Source of the DNA: Bacteroidota bacterium
GTDB lineage: Bacteria > Bacteroidota > Bacteroidia > Flavobacteriales > Flavobacteriaceae
NCBI GenBank assembly: GCA_023434025.1
Contig: JAEYTL010000034.1
Span: forward strand, 1 to 54,129
Length of the DNA stretch: 54,129 nt
Reading direction: 5' to 3'
The position numbers were made by a program, and so were the translations under genes. Below, piece by piece: positions 32,346 through 41,447 of the stretch (position 1 is its first letter; each line of letters begins with the position of its first letter). The notes beneath the pieces were generated by a model. That model made no database searches, had not been told where the DNA came from, and was given only the letters and a program-made list of their open reading frames with translations.

Positions 32346-35300
32346 TTATTGTATCGTGTTTAGTGAATCTGAAGCTTGAACATCTAAACTATCGGTTTCA
32401 AGCGGATCAAACAAAAATGATTCATCTTTTTCAAATCCTTTTCCTTGTTTTATATCTTTATTTTTTTGAAGAGAAATTTTATAATTGGAAGGTGTTCCTG
32501 AAATTTTAAGATTAATATAACTCACTTTTTTATTAGGGTCTTTATAGATAATTTCATCTTTCTGATCCGGATCTATTGCTTCTTTTTTCTTGCCGAATAA
32601 CTTTTGAGTTGCCACTTTGGTCACTAGCTTTAACGGAACACGAACATAATATTCCATATTTAACTCAGCATCTTGTTTTCCTGAAACTTCTATAAAGCCG
32701 AGTGAAGAGTTGATGACCATATTGGGTAAAACCATGGTGCCGTTTTTCATCTGAATGCGATTTTCCAGTTTGTCAAACAAAACCTTTGATAGGTTTTTGT
32801 CTTTGAAAAAATCAGACAAGGCATCCATTGGCCCAAAATTTTCAAGTTTACCGTTTACTACAGAAACATCAATTGACAAATCCGATTCATTAATAATCGG
32901 TGTTAGATCGGTGTGCATCAATATTTTTCCGGTAATTCTTCCGGTAAAAATGCCGTGCAAATTTTCGGAAACTAATTTGTCCTGACCAAAATTATCAAAC
33001 TTAAAGAGCACTTCATCCAAATTTACTTTTTGAATTTTTAAATCCGGATTAAAATAAATATGCTTGGGGTCTGAGCCATTAAAGTACCCTTTTAAATCAA
33101 CCATTCCTCCGGCAGCATTAAACTGAACATGGTCTAAAAAAACCATGTGGTTTTCCTGCAACCTAATATCTCCGCTAAGATTTGCAATTTTATAGCGGTG
33201 ATAATTAAGGTTTTTAATGTTGGTTTGAATTTTCATATTCCGGAAAGGCAATTCAAAAACATTAAAAACAGCATCATGATCAACCGGCTTTTCTTGGGTT
33301 GGTTTAGTTGGCTTATAACTGAACAATTCATCAAAATCGAGTTTGTTTGAATTGAATGCAATGACCGATTGTTTTTTGATTAATTCCGGATTTGAACCAA
33401 TGTAATAATTACCGTTTAGACCAAAATCGCTTGCCCCTATTTTACAATTTAGCTGATTGAAAGTGAGCAAATCATTTTCAAAATGAAGGTTGCCTTTGCC
33501 GTATTCTAACCTGATGGGATGATTTTTTAAATTCCCTTTAAGTTGTTGCAAATGTAGGTCGGATGATTTTAAAACGTTATCATAATGAAGTGCAAGCGTT
33601 CCGTGAATTTTTAAATCGCTGACTTCTTCCTCGCGATAATCTTCGGGAACATAATTTTCTCCTTTGTATGAAAATAAATCTTTTAATTTGAGCAGATTGG
33701 AAGTTAAATCAAATTCAAATTTGGTGTCGCCTGTTAATTCATCGGCAAACCAAAGATTATAATTTTCTAATGATCCGGTGAGGTGAAAATCGGTGTCATC
33801 TATCATCCCATCAAAATTTTTAATCTTGATATGGTTTTCACGGATAAAAAGTTTAGCATCAAAATCGTGAAAAGTATGCGGATAATGACTCAATTTTCCG
33901 TAAAAATCTTCGATAAAAAAGTTGCCTAACGGAAGTGATTTCGATTGAATGAATGTATTTGCTTCGCCTTTGAACCGCAATCCCAATCGTAAACCTTTAA
34001 TGTTTTCGTCTATTGGTTTTAGTTTTGTGGTGTCAAATGAGGTGAGTTGTTTTAGATCAAATTGTGTTGACTCGATTTGCAATCTTGCTTTTACTTCGTC
34101 AGTTGTTTTATGAAGGATTGCCGGAATATTGCTTATGGAACCCATTAATGACAAATCGGACTTTCCCACTTTCAGTTGGCAATAATCCATCGTAATATCA
34201 TTGCCATCCATGGTGGCTTTCAGGTTAAAATGCTGAATGGGCAAATGATAACGATCCGATTTAAAATTCAGATTAGTAATCCGTAATTCCGAATAATACG
34301 ATTGATTTAGCTTTTCAAGGCTTCTTTCCGGATGAGCCAAATCAATAATATCATGAAAATTCATCACTAAAGAGACTTTTCCGGTAAGGTTTCTTAAATC
34401 CTTTAAATTGAAGAATTTGGTAAGAAATTCTAAATCAAAATCAGAATCAATTTTCATATCAACTTCGGGCGAATGAAAATTTTCAACAATCAGATTTCCT
34501 TTAAATGTACCGGCTTCGGGTTTGGCGGTAAAATCGGTTAATTTAAAAATACTGGTCGAAAGATTTCTGGCTTCTCCATTGCTGTAGTAAGCATTGAAAT
34601 ACATTTTGTCCAATTTTTTATGGGTCTGCTTGTTGTCAAAAAAACCGGATTTACATCCAAATTTGGCTTCAATGGCAGGGCTGTGTCCGTTGACGGATTT
34701 TCCCTTTACAGAAGCTTCAAAAAAAATATCACCCCTGTTGTCATAGGCATTTAATGTTTCAGACAAATCACTCGGAGCAAAGGCAATTAATAAATCAAAA
34801 TTGGGTTTTTTACCGCTAAACGTTAAATCTACATCAAAATCATCATCAAAATCAATCGCTCCTTTCATGCCAAACAAACCGTTTTCAAATTGAATTTCTG
34901 AGGGTTCAAACACAATTTTATGTGTTTCTTTATTGAATGAAAATGAAGTAATTATATCAAAATGTTTGTTTTTAAAAAACGTAGTATCTGTATGTTTTAG
35001 AATATTCAGTTTAAAGTCGGCATCCAGTCCCATGTTAATTTCCATCGGATTTTTTTCAAAACGAACAATCGCTTTGTCCATTTGTGCCTTTACAGCAACG
35101 CTATCGGCTCTGTTTGTTTTAGAAATTTCAACTTTGTTCAGGTAGATTTTTTTTAAATCTAAATGAAATTCTTCTTCGATGTCTTCAATTTCCTTTTGAG
35201 ATTCAAAGGCTTTTGTTATGTTAAAAGAGCCGTCTTCATTTTGAACAACAGCTACATAACCACCTTTAAGTTTAAGCGATTTTATTTCATATTTGCCTTT

Positions 35301-35621
35301 GAGTATCGTCCATAAATCAAAACCTACATATACATCGTTAAGACTGATTATTGGCTTTTGCCTGATGTCTTTGGTTTCAAATACTTCTAACCCCTGAAGA
35401 TCGATGGAGATATAAGGAAAATTTTCCAGCGGTGAAATCGTTGTGTTTTTAACGGCAATTTGTCCTTTAAAATCGGCATTTAAGGTGGCTAATAATTCGG
35501 CAACCAGAGCATCTTTTTTGACAACAACAACAGCCGATAAAACAGCAAAAATCAGTAGAGGTACCATTAACGATACCCCTACTGCTTTTTTCCATGTTAT
35601 GTTTTTACTTCTTTTGTTCAA
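32346..35621 (-). CDS. AsmA-like envelope protein
   Basis: A 1091-residue protein with an N-terminal membrane anchor (about 15-33; VSLMVPLLIFAVLSAVVVV), an AsmA-type N-terminal domain (GQIAVKNTTISPLENFPYIS, VYVGFDLWTILKGKYEIKSL) and a long repetitive beta-rich periplasmic part. The C-terminal AsmA-like segment includes LENFGPMDALSDFFKDKNLS and the conserved GxxxVSG-like GFIEVSGKQD. AsmA/TamB relatives are thought to form bridge-like structures that carry lipids between membranes. Function here is by family only. An XRE regulator gene ends 12 bases upstream on the same strand. Confidence 0.85.
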   Translation of the reverse strand: MNKRSKNITWKKAVGVSLMVPLLIFAVLSAVVVVKKDALVAELLATLNADFKGQIAVKNTTISPLENFPYISIDLQGLEVFETKDIRQKPIISLNDVYVGFDLWTILKGKYEIKSLKLKGGYVAVVQNEDGSFNITKAFESQKEIEDIEEEFHLDLKKIYLNKVEISKTNRADSVAVKAQMDKAIVRFEKNPMEINMGLDADFKLNILKHTDTTFFKNKHFDIITSFSFNKETHKIVFEPSEIQFENGLFGMKGAIDFDDDFDVDLTFSGKKPNFDLLIAFAPSDLSETLNAYDNRGDIFFEASVKGKSVNGHSPAIEAKFGCKSGFFDNKQTHKKLDKMYFNAYYSNGEARNLSTSIFKLTDFTAKPEAGTFKGNLIVENFHSPEVDMKIDSDFDLEFLTKFFNLKDLRNLTGKVSLVMNFHDIIDLAHPERSLEKLNQSYYSELRITNLNFKSDRYHLPIQHFNLKATMDGNDITMDYCQLKVGKSDLSLMGSISNIPAILHKTTDEVKARLQIESTQFDLKQLTSFDTTKLKPIDENIKGLRLGLRFKGEANTFIQSKSLPLGNFFIEDFYGKLSHYPHTFHDFDAKLFIRENHIKIKNFDGMIDDTDFHLTGSLENYNLWFADELTGDTKFEFDLTSNLLKLKDLFSYKGENYVPEDYREEEVSDLKIHGTLALHYDNVLKSSDLHLQQLKGNLKNHPIRLEYGKGNLHFENDLLTFNQLNCKIGASDFGLNGNYYIGSNPELIKKQSVIAFNSNKLDFDELFSYKPTKPTQEKPVDHDAVFNVFELPFRNMKIQTNIKNLNYHRYKIANLSGDIRLQENHMVFLDHVQFNAAGGMVDLKGYFNGSDPKHIYFNPDLKIQKVNLDEVLFKFDNFGQDKLVSENLHGIFTGRITGKILMHTDLTPIINESDLSIDVSVVNGKLENFGPMDALSDFFKDKNLSKVLFDKLENRIQMKNGTMVLPNMVINSSLGFIEVSGKQDAELNMEYYVRVPLKLVTKVATQKLFGKKKEAIDPDQKDEIIYKDPNKKVSYINLKISGTPSNYKISLQKNKDIKQGKGFEKDESFLFDPLETDSLDVQASDSLNTIQ

Positions 35622-35633
35622 TTCAACAAAATA

Positions 35634-35993
35634 TTAGTTTCCTTTCTTTTTAAGCTCCTTTTTTAAATCGTCAATTGTGTTTTTCATATCTTTTATTCTT
35701 TCTTCATATTGCTCAATCAGTTTATCATGTATAGTAATATTTTGAATTTCGGCAATATAACCTACAGATTGGTCTCTGTTAATCTGTTTTAATTTAGGCT
35801 CTTCGATAAAATATTGAAAATCAACATTAAATTCTTTACACAATTTATCAATCAAGTGAAAATCTATTTTACTAGTATTTCCACTTTCTATACTCGCTAT
35901 GGTTGTTTGACCTATGCCAAGCTTTGCTGCCAAATCAAGCTGAGACATTTTATTTTTTTCTCGTAGTTGTCTGATTTTTGTTCCAATAGCCAT
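35634..35993 (-). CDS. XRE-family transcriptional regulator with coiled-coil tail
   Basis: The 119-residue protein starts with a lambda-repressor-like helix-turn-helix (residues 1-58; IGTKIRQLREKNKMSQLDLA, GIGQTTIASIESGN). It ends in a charged coiled coil (EQYEERIKDMKNTIDDLKKE). I chose the ATG at 35993; an upstream ATG would add 21 hydrophobic residues unlike this family. It is divergent from the Cys-containing protein gene at 36118 and lies ahead of the AsmA-like gene in the same direction, so it could control either. No operator is obvious in the very AT-rich gap. Confidence 0.85.
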   Translation of the reverse strand: MAIGTKIRQLREKNKMSQLDLAAKLGIGQTTIASIESGNTSKIDFHLIDKLCKEFNVDFQYFIEEPKLKQINRDQSVGYIAEIQNITIHDKLIEQYEERIKDMKNTIDDLKKELKKKGN

Positions 35994-36117
35994 AATTTGT
36001 AAGATTAAGATTAGCAATAATGTGCTCAAAAATAGCAATATTATGTTTAATTTCAATGTTTTATTTTATGAATTTTATCTCATAAAAAATTATTGTTTAA
36101 TTTAATTTATTATTTTT

Positions 36118-36687
36118 ATGAGAAATTTAGTTAAAAAAAGAATTAGGTTAATTGCCGTTTTAACATCCGTTTCATTTGTTTCTTTTTTCGGCATCTTGCA
36201 ATCATGTAGTGATGAACAAAAAGAATTGAGGGCTGACGAAAACAGATCATTATTCTCTAAGTTCGGAGGAAATTATATTGTTGGAGTTGATAAAGGTAAT
36301 GGTGTTTATGAAATTACTGCTGACAAAGACGAATTGTTAGAAGTTTTTGCTGAATTAGCTCTTGAACAAGGTCATGGTGAAGTGGTTTTTACAAGTTTAG
36401 AAATCAAGAAAGATATTGTTGCTGGAAGTAGTCCGAAAGATTATTATTTTGGTTTATTTGCGTCTGATTCGGATGCTAAATATAAATCAGCTCTTGAGTT
36501 AAATAGAGTTGGCACATCATTTAATGTCAATGCTAATTCCGGATCTATAAGTTGTGTTAGTACTAATTGCGGGACGGGATGTGCTCCTTACCAACAAACA
36601 GTCGTAGGAGGAAAAGTGTGGACATGTTCAAGCTGTGCAAATACATGCACTAAAACAATGACGGTAGTAATTAAAGCATTTGAATAA
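36118..36687 (+). CDS. Cys-rich lipoprotein of unknown function, paralogue 1
   Basis: The 189-residue protein has a basic N-terminus, a hydrophobic stretch and a lipobox (GILQSC, Cys near 30). Mid-protein motifs are VVFTSLEIKKDI, KDYYFGLFASDSDAKY and LNRVGTSF. The C-terminal third holds seven or so Cys (ISCVSTNCGTGC, VWTCSSCANTC), suggesting disulphides or metal binding outside the cell membrane. The next gene, two bases downstream, encodes a protein with the same order of motifs, so the two look like diverged duplicates. I recognise no named family. Confidence 0.7.
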   Translation: MRNLVKKRIRLIAVLTSVSFVSFFGILQSCSDEQKELRADENRSLFSKFGGNYIVGVDKGNGVYEITADKDELLEVFAELALEQGHGEVVFTSLEIKKDIVAGSSPKDYYFGLFASDSDAKYKSALELNRVGTSFNVNANSGSISCVSTNCGTGCAPYQQTVVGGKVWTCSSCANTCTKTMTVVIKAFE

Positions 36688-36689
36688 TA

Positions 36690-37253
36690 ATGATTAAGAA
36701 CTTAAAAAGTGCGTTTCTTGTATCCTTTCTTTTTATTATTAATTCTTGTATCTCTTTTTCTCAAACAGATGCACAGGAATCAGTAAAAAATGATTCAGAT
36801 TTTCCGTTCGCTAAAGTTTATGGAGAAAGAATTGAAATTATTCAAGACACAACTCTTTTAAAACAAAAATTAAAAGAAAATATTTCATTTGACAAACCTA
36901 TCCATTTTAATAGTGTTGAAATAGTAAAACAAAAAACGATTGGAGATTTGCAACAAGAATATTATTTTGTTCTAATAAAAGATAGCCGTTCTAAAGTGAG
37001 GATTGCAAGGTGGCTTAATTTAATTGGAGACGAATTGCATTTTAACAACAAAATCAATCAGATTGATTCTTTTGAACAAATCTATCTAATTTGCATAGGC
37101 AGTAATGACTGTTATCCCGAAGTTTTTGTGTTTGACAATAAAAGGAATTGGGGCTGCTCAAAGGATCCTAGTTGTATAACTGATCCTCAAAAAAGAGAGG
37201 CTTTAAAATGTGATATTTACAATACGGTATTGATTTCAGAATTAAAAGATTAA
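36690..37253 (+). CDS. Exported Cys-containing protein of unknown function, paralogue 2
   Basis: The 187-residue protein has an export signal (FLVSFLFIINSCISFSQ; either a signal peptidase I site after SFSQ or a lipobox at NSC). Motifs match the upstream neighbour in order and spacing: IHFNSVEIVKQK, QEYYFVLIKDSRSK, LNLIGDEL, then NDC, WGCSKDPSC. The gene starts two bases after that neighbour, and the pair is closed by a strong terminator. The shared layout suggests a tandem duplication that diverged strongly. Function unknown. Confidence 0.7.
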   Translation: MIKNLKSAFLVSFLFIINSCISFSQTDAQESVKNDSDFPFAKVYGERIEIIQDTTLLKQKLKENISFDKPIHFNSVEIVKQKTIGDLQQEYYFVLIKDSRSKVRIARWLNLIGDELHFNNKINQIDSFEQIYLICIGSNDCYPEVFVFDNKRNWGCSKDPSCITDPQKREALKCDIYNTVLISELKD

Positions 37254-37255
37254 AA

Positions 37256-37291
37256 AAACAGGCTTTACAAAAATTGTAAAGCCTGTTTTTT
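37256..37291. terminator. Bidirectional terminator
   Basis: AAACAGGCTTTAC (37256-37268) and GTAAAGCCTGTTT (37276-37288) form a perfect 13-base stem flanked by A and T runs. It lies between the ends of convergent genes and should work both ways. Confidence 0.9.
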
Positions 37292-37306
37292 GTATTTCTA
37301 ACAATT

Positions 37307-38272
37307 CTACAACTCATTCAGCATTTTAGAAATCTCATCCAGTTTTGGGGTTAAAATAATTTCAATTCTCCGGTTTTTGGCTTTGCCTTCCGGCGAGTCA
37401 TTTGACATTAACGGGGCAAATTCGCCACGCCCGGCAGCGGTCAGGTTTTCTTTTAAAACACCTTTGTTTTCGGCTAAAATGTTTACAATAGCAGTGGCCC
37501 GTTTGGTCGATAAATCCCAGTTGTTTTCAATTCCGCCTCCTAAGGTTCCGGTAATTTTATCGTTGTCGGTATGACCTTCAATTAAAACCGAAATATCCGG
37601 GTTTTGAGCCAGTACTTTCCCTACTTCCACAACAGCTTTCCTGCCTTCTGAGCCCACGGCCCAGCTGCCGGTTTGAAAAAGTAATTTGTTTTCCATTGAA
37701 ACATACACTTTCCCGTTTTTTTGTTCTACGGTAAGCCCTTTTCCTTCAAATCCACCCAATGCTTTGGAAAGGGTTTCTTTCAGTTTTCGCATGTTGGCTT
37801 CTTTGGCGGCAATCAATCCTTCCAACTCATCCACCCGTTGCGAACGCTCTTTTAAATCGGCCTGCAGTTTGTTCAGCCTTTCCTGCTCCGCTGCCAGGGC
37901 TTTTTCCTTGGCATCCAATTGAGCCAGTAACTCCCTGTTTTTTTTCATATTGGCCTGCAGGGCCTCGTCTGAATTTTTTTCTAACGCCGCATAAGAAGAT
38001 TGCAATGTTTTTAAGTTATTGGAAGCCGCTTCATAATCATTTTGCAGTTTATCGCGTTCGGCTTTTATTCTGGCCAGTTCATCCTGGTTTTTCTTTAAAT
38101 CGCTTTCTAATTGATTTTTCTTTTTTTCTAAACCGTGGTTTTCGTCCGATAATTCACGTTGCTGCTTTTTCAGGGCAGCATATTTTCCTTCTAACTCATT
38201 GTACACTTTTTTAGAAACACACGAGGCAGACAACGCTGCTACAAGCATAAGTAATGAAACTTTTTTTATCAT
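37307..38272 (-). CDS. OmpA-family lipoprotein with long coiled coil
   Basis: The 321-residue protein has a lipoprotein signal (LSASC, Cys18), a long heptad-rich coiled coil (about 22-170, rich in Lys/Glu/Leu) and a C-terminal OmpA-like peptidoglycan-binding domain (about 195-321; ISVLIEGHTDNDKI, LSTKRATAIVNIL, NRRIEIIL). It probably tethers the outer membrane to peptidoglycan. The coiled coil is longer than in Pal. It stands alone, convergent with the exported-protein pair. Confidence 0.92.
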   Translation of the reverse strand: MIKKVSLLMLVAALSASCVSKKVYNELEGKYAALKKQQRELSDENHGLEKKKNQLESDLKKNQDELARIKAERDKLQNDYEAASNNLKTLQSSYAALEKNSDEALQANMKKNRELLAQLDAKEKALAAEQERLNKLQADLKERSQRVDELEGLIAAKEANMRKLKETLSKALGGFEGKGLTVEQKNGKVYVSMENKLLFQTGSWAVGSEGRKAVVEVGKVLAQNPDISVLIEGHTDNDKITGTLGGGIENNWDLSTKRATAIVNILAENKGVLKENLTAAGRGEFAPLMSNDSPEGKAKNRRIEIILTPKLDEISKMLNEL

Positions 38273-38306
38273 TTTGTTTGTTATTTGAGGTTTTTCAGTT
38301 CAGTTT

Positions 38307-39068
38307 TTAATCTATTTCCACTAAAATCGGACAATGATCCGAGTGTCTGGCTTCCGGAAGGATGACCGCTCTTTTTAACCTGTTTTTCAGGGGTTCGCTC
38401 ACCAGATGGTAATCAATCCGCCAGCCTTTGTTGTTGTTACGGGCATTGGCCCGGTAACTCCACCACGAGTAATGATGCGGTTCTTTGTTAAAGTGGCGGA
38501 AACTGTCTGTGAACCCGCTTTTCATAAAGCCGTCTAACCAGCGTCGTTCTTCGGGCAAAAATCCGGAAACCGTTGCATTCCTGACCGGGTCGTGAATATC
38601 GATGGCCTCATGGCAAATGTTATAGTCACCGCCAATGATCAGGTTAGGTATTTCGATTTTTAAGGTGTTGATGTATTGTTGAAAATCGGCCATGTATTTG
38701 AACTTATGGTCTAATCTTTCCACATTAGTACCCGACGGAAGGTATAGGCTCATCACCGAAAAATCCTTAAAATCGGCCCTGAGGTTTCTGCCTTCAAAGT
38801 CCATTTCCGGAATTCCGGTTCCGTACACCACGTTTTTCGGCTCTGTTTTAGAAAGGATGGCAACACCGCTGTAGCCTTTTTTCTGGGCAGGAAAATAATA
38901 TTGGTAGGGATAACCGGCCTGCGTGATGGCTTCTGTCGGAATCTGGTCTTCAGTTGCCTTGATTTCTTGTAAACAAATGATGTCCGGATCAGCCTGTTGC
39001 AGCCAGTCTAAAAAACCTTTGGTGATGGCTGCCCGGATTCCGTTTACATTATAGGAAATAATCTTCAT
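38307..39068 (-). CDS. xth: Exodeoxyribonuclease III / AP endonuclease
   Basis: The 253-residue enzyme belongs to the Xth/APE1 family that cuts DNA at abasic sites and trims 3' ends in base-excision repair. It has the metal-binding start ISYNVNGIRAA, IICLQEIKATE (catalytic Glu), LIIGGDYNICHEAIDIHDP (Asp-Asn pair), and the final RHSDHCPI His motif. Length is typical. Promoter elements with good spacing lie just upstream. Confidence 0.95.
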   Translation of the reverse strand: MKIISYNVNGIRAAITKGFLDWLQQADPDIICLQEIKATEDQIPTEAITQAGYPYQYYFPAQKKGYSGVAILSKTEPKNVVYGTGIPEMDFEGRNLRADFKDFSVMSLYLPSGTNVERLDHKFKYMADFQQYINTLKIEIPNLIIGGDYNICHEAIDIHDPVRNATVSGFLPEERRWLDGFMKSGFTDSFRHFNKEPHHYSWWSYRANARNNNKGWRIDYHLVSEPLKNRLKRAVILPEARHSDHCPILVEID

Positions 39069-39091
39069 TACTTGTTTTGGATTACGTTTTT

Positions 39092-39120
39092 CAAAAATAG
39101 TTAAAAACCTTGATTATCAA
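39092..39120 (-). promoter_or_regulatory. Promoter of xth
   Basis: On the minus strand TTG (39118-39120), 18 bases, then TATTTTTG (39092-39099), fitting TTG-N17-23-TAnnTTTG. The ATG is 23 bases downstream. Confidence 0.65.
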
Positions 39121-39202
39121 AACCCCCGTTGAATATTATAATAAATGTTTAACAACTTATGGTTTTTATTCATTTTTGTGAATTTGATACTGTCAGAATT
39201 AC

Positions 39203-39210
39203 TATATTTG
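39203..39210 (+). promoter_or_regulatory. -7 box of the acyltransferase gene
   Basis: TATATTTG lies 37 bases before the ATG at 39248. TTG triplets 16 and 24 bases upstream are just outside the usual spacing. Confidence 0.5.
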
Positions 39211-39247
39211 TTACTTTCACAAAAACCATACAAACAATACATAACGG

Positions 39248-41041
39248 ATGGGGTTAGTTACCGCTAAAGAAGTTGCTAAAGCAATAAATGTTGACAAATA
39301 CGGTTTTATTGGCACCTCCATTGGCTGGCTGCTGATGAAGGTATTAAAGATTTCTACGTTAAACAAAATTTACAATCAAAAAAAGCATTTATCTGAATTA
39401 GATTTTCTCAACGGCATTTTAGATGAGTTTCAGATAAAATTTGAAATTCCTGAAGAAGATTTAAAACGCCTCCCCAAAGAAGGGCCTTATATTACCGTTT
39501 CTAACCATCCGCTGGGTGGAATTGACGGAATTTTATTGCTGAAGCTGATGCTGGAACGCGAGCCCAATTTTAAGATCATTGCTAATTTTCTGCTGCACAG
39601 AATCGAACCGATGAAACCGTATATCATGCCGGTTAATCCGTTTGAAGGACATAAAGATGCTAAATCCAGTGTAGTCGGTTTAAAAGAAACCCTTCGTCAT
39701 CTGAGTGACGGAAAACCGCTGGGGATGTTTCCTGCCGGAGAAGTTTCTACCTATAAGGATGGCGTTCTGGTGGTGGACAAGCCTTGGGAAGAAGGAGCCA
39801 TTAAGGTGATCCGTAAAGCCCAGGTGCCGGTTGTGCCGATTTATTTTCACGCCAAAAACAGCCGGCTGTTCTACTTTTTATCCAGTTTGAATGATACGCT
39901 CCGGACGGCAAAATTACCCTCTGAATTATTGACCCAGAAAAAACGGGTGATCAAAGTTCGCATCGGAAAACCGATTTCCGTTGCTGAACAAAACGAATAT
40001 GAAAATCTTGAAGCTTATGCTGAATTTCTGCGGAAAAAGACATACATGCTGGCCAATGCTTTTGAAAAAGGAAACAAACTGCTGGCGACAGCAAGTTTAA
40101 AGTTTCCTAAAAGTGTTAAAGAAATTGCCAAACCGGCCAACCAGGATAAAATTCTGGAAGAAATTGACATGCTGAAAAAAAGCGACTGGCGATTGCTTCA
40201 AAGTAAGAATTACCAGGTATATCTGGTTACTGCCGATAAAATACCGAATATTCTTCACGAGATAGGCCGGTTAAGAGAAATTACCTTCAGAGCGGTCGGA
40301 GAGGGCACAAACGAATCATTGGATTTAGACCAGTATGACAAATATTACCACCACATGTTTTTGTGGGATGATGATGCAAAAGTGATTGCCGGAGCTTACC
40401 GAATGGGATTGGGTTCTGAAATTTACGGGAAATACGGCATTGATGGCTTCTATTTGCATGAATTGTTCCGTTTTGAACCGGAATTATATGATATGATGAG
40501 CAAATCCATTGAAATGGGGCGTGCCTTTATCATCGAAGAATACCAGCAAAAGCCCATGCCGTTGTTTTTGTTATGGAAAGGAATTGTGCACACTACGTTG
40601 CGTTACCCGGAGCACAAATATTTAATAGGCGGCGTAAGCATCAGCAACCAGTTTTCAGATTTTTCCAAATCGCTGATGATCGAGTTTATGAAATCGCATT
40701 ATTATGATCCCTGGGTAGCCCAGTATGTTCATCCTAAAAAAGAATACAAAGTAAAACTGAAAGATGCCGATAAAGATTTTGTATTCAATGAAACCGAAGC
40801 CGATCTGAACAAGTTTGATAAAATCATTGATGAGGTAGAACCCGGCAATTTGCGTTTACCGGTTTTGATTAAAAAGTACATCAAGCAGAATGCCCGGGTA
40901 GTGGCTTTTAACGTTGATCCGCTGTTTAACAATGCCGTGGACGGATTAATGTATATCCGCATTGCAGACTTGCCCGAAAGCACCGTAAAACCGGTGATGG
41001 AAGAGTTCCAGGCAGAATTGGAGAAAAAACACAAAGGATAA
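39248..41041 (+). CDS. olsF: Bifunctional acyltransferase, OlsF-like (aminolipid synthesis)
   Basis: The 597-residue protein joins two acyltransferases. The N-terminal part (about 60-290) is PlsC-like, with VSNHPLGGIDGILLLKLM as the catalytic His/Asp region, MFPAGEVSTYKDG and VPVVPIYFHAKNSRLF. The C-terminal part (about 310-590) is an OlsB/hemolysin-like N-acyltransferase (LREITFRAVGEGTNESLD, GFYLHELFRFEPELY, GVSISNQFSDFSKSLM). OlsF proteins with this layout make ornithine lipids, and a Flavobacterium homologue has been described; related enzymes make glycine lipids. The amino-acid specificity cannot be read from sequence. The gene is monocistronic with its own terminator. Confidence 0.72.
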   Translation: MGLVTAKEVAKAINVDKYGFIGTSIGWLLMKVLKISTLNKIYNQKKHLSELDFLNGILDEFQIKFEIPEEDLKRLPKEGPYITVSNHPLGGIDGILLLKLMLEREPNFKIIANFLLHRIEPMKPYIMPVNPFEGHKDAKSSVVGLKETLRHLSDGKPLGMFPAGEVSTYKDGVLVVDKPWEEGAIKVIRKAQVPVVPIYFHAKNSRLFYFLSSLNDTLRTAKLPSELLTQKKRVIKVRIGKPISVAEQNEYENLEAYAEFLRKKTYMLANAFEKGNKLLATASLKFPKSVKEIAKPANQDKILEEIDMLKKSDWRLLQSKNYQVYLVTADKIPNILHEIGRLREITFRAVGEGTNESLDLDQYDKYYHHMFLWDDDAKVIAGAYRMGLGSEIYGKYGIDGFYLHELFRFEPELYDMMSKSIEMGRAFIIEEYQQKPMPLFLLWKGIVHTTLRYPEHKYLIGGVSISNQFSDFSKSLMIEFMKSHYYDPWVAQYVHPKKEYKVKLKDADKDFVFNETEADLNKFDKIIDEVEPGNLRLPVLIKKYIKQNARVVAFNVDPLFNNAVDGLMYIRIADLPESTVKPVMEEFQAELEKKHKG

Positions 41042-41045
41042 AAAG

Positions 41046-41072
41046 AAAAAGTCCCCGTTGAGGGACTTTTTT
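41046..41072. terminator. Terminator between olsF-like and TM2 genes
   Basis: AAAGTCCC (41048-41055) pairs with GGGACTTT (41062-41069), with T after and A before. It lies five bases after the olsF-like stop and four before the convergent TM2 stop. Confidence 0.85.
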
Positions 41073-41076
41073 ATGC

Positions 41077-41400
41077 TTAAAACCAGGGTCTTTTGTTGAG
41101 CTGATAGGTATTATAGAAATCTTCGTCTGATTTGGTTAGATAAATGATTCCTTCTATCAGACCAATAACACCCGGTATCCACACAATAAAGGCTCCGATA
41201 ATAATACAGAGTGTCGCATAGCCGGCAATGGTGATTCCTAATAAAATTATTCCTTCCTGGTTATAGCCCAGGATAAATTTGTGAACGCCAAGCGAACCCA
41301 ATAAAATGGCCAGAATTCCTGCCAGTACCTTTTTATTTTCGGGTTTCGGCTGATGTTGATTGGGGGTGTTCCATTCTTCGGTTGGTCGGTTTGTTTCCAT
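41077..41400 (-). CDS. TM2-domain membrane protein
   Basis: The 107-residue protein has a polar, Pro/Asn-rich N-terminus and then a TM2 domain: two membrane helices around the conserved turn (VLAGILAILLGSLGVHKFIL, GYNQEGIILLGITIAGYATL) and a further hydrophobic segment (IVWIPGVIGLIEGIIYLT). TM2 proteins are small inner-membrane proteins of unclear role. The GSLGVHKFILGY motif is diagnostic. No partner gene is adjacent. Confidence 0.88.
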   Translation of the reverse strand: METNRPTEEWNTPNQHQPKPENKKVLAGILAILLGSLGVHKFILGYNQEGIILLGITIAGYATLCIIIGAFIVWIPGVIGLIEGIIYLTKSDEDFYNTYQLNKRPWF

Positions 41401-41447
41401 ACAGTAAGTAGTTAATTAGTTGATAATTGATTATAAAAATATAAAAA

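Noticed and set aside
35994..36056. XRE regulator with an N-terminal membrane segment from the upstream ATG
   Set aside because: The 21 extra residues come from very AT-rich promoter-region sequence, and homologues start at the MAIGTKIRQL position.
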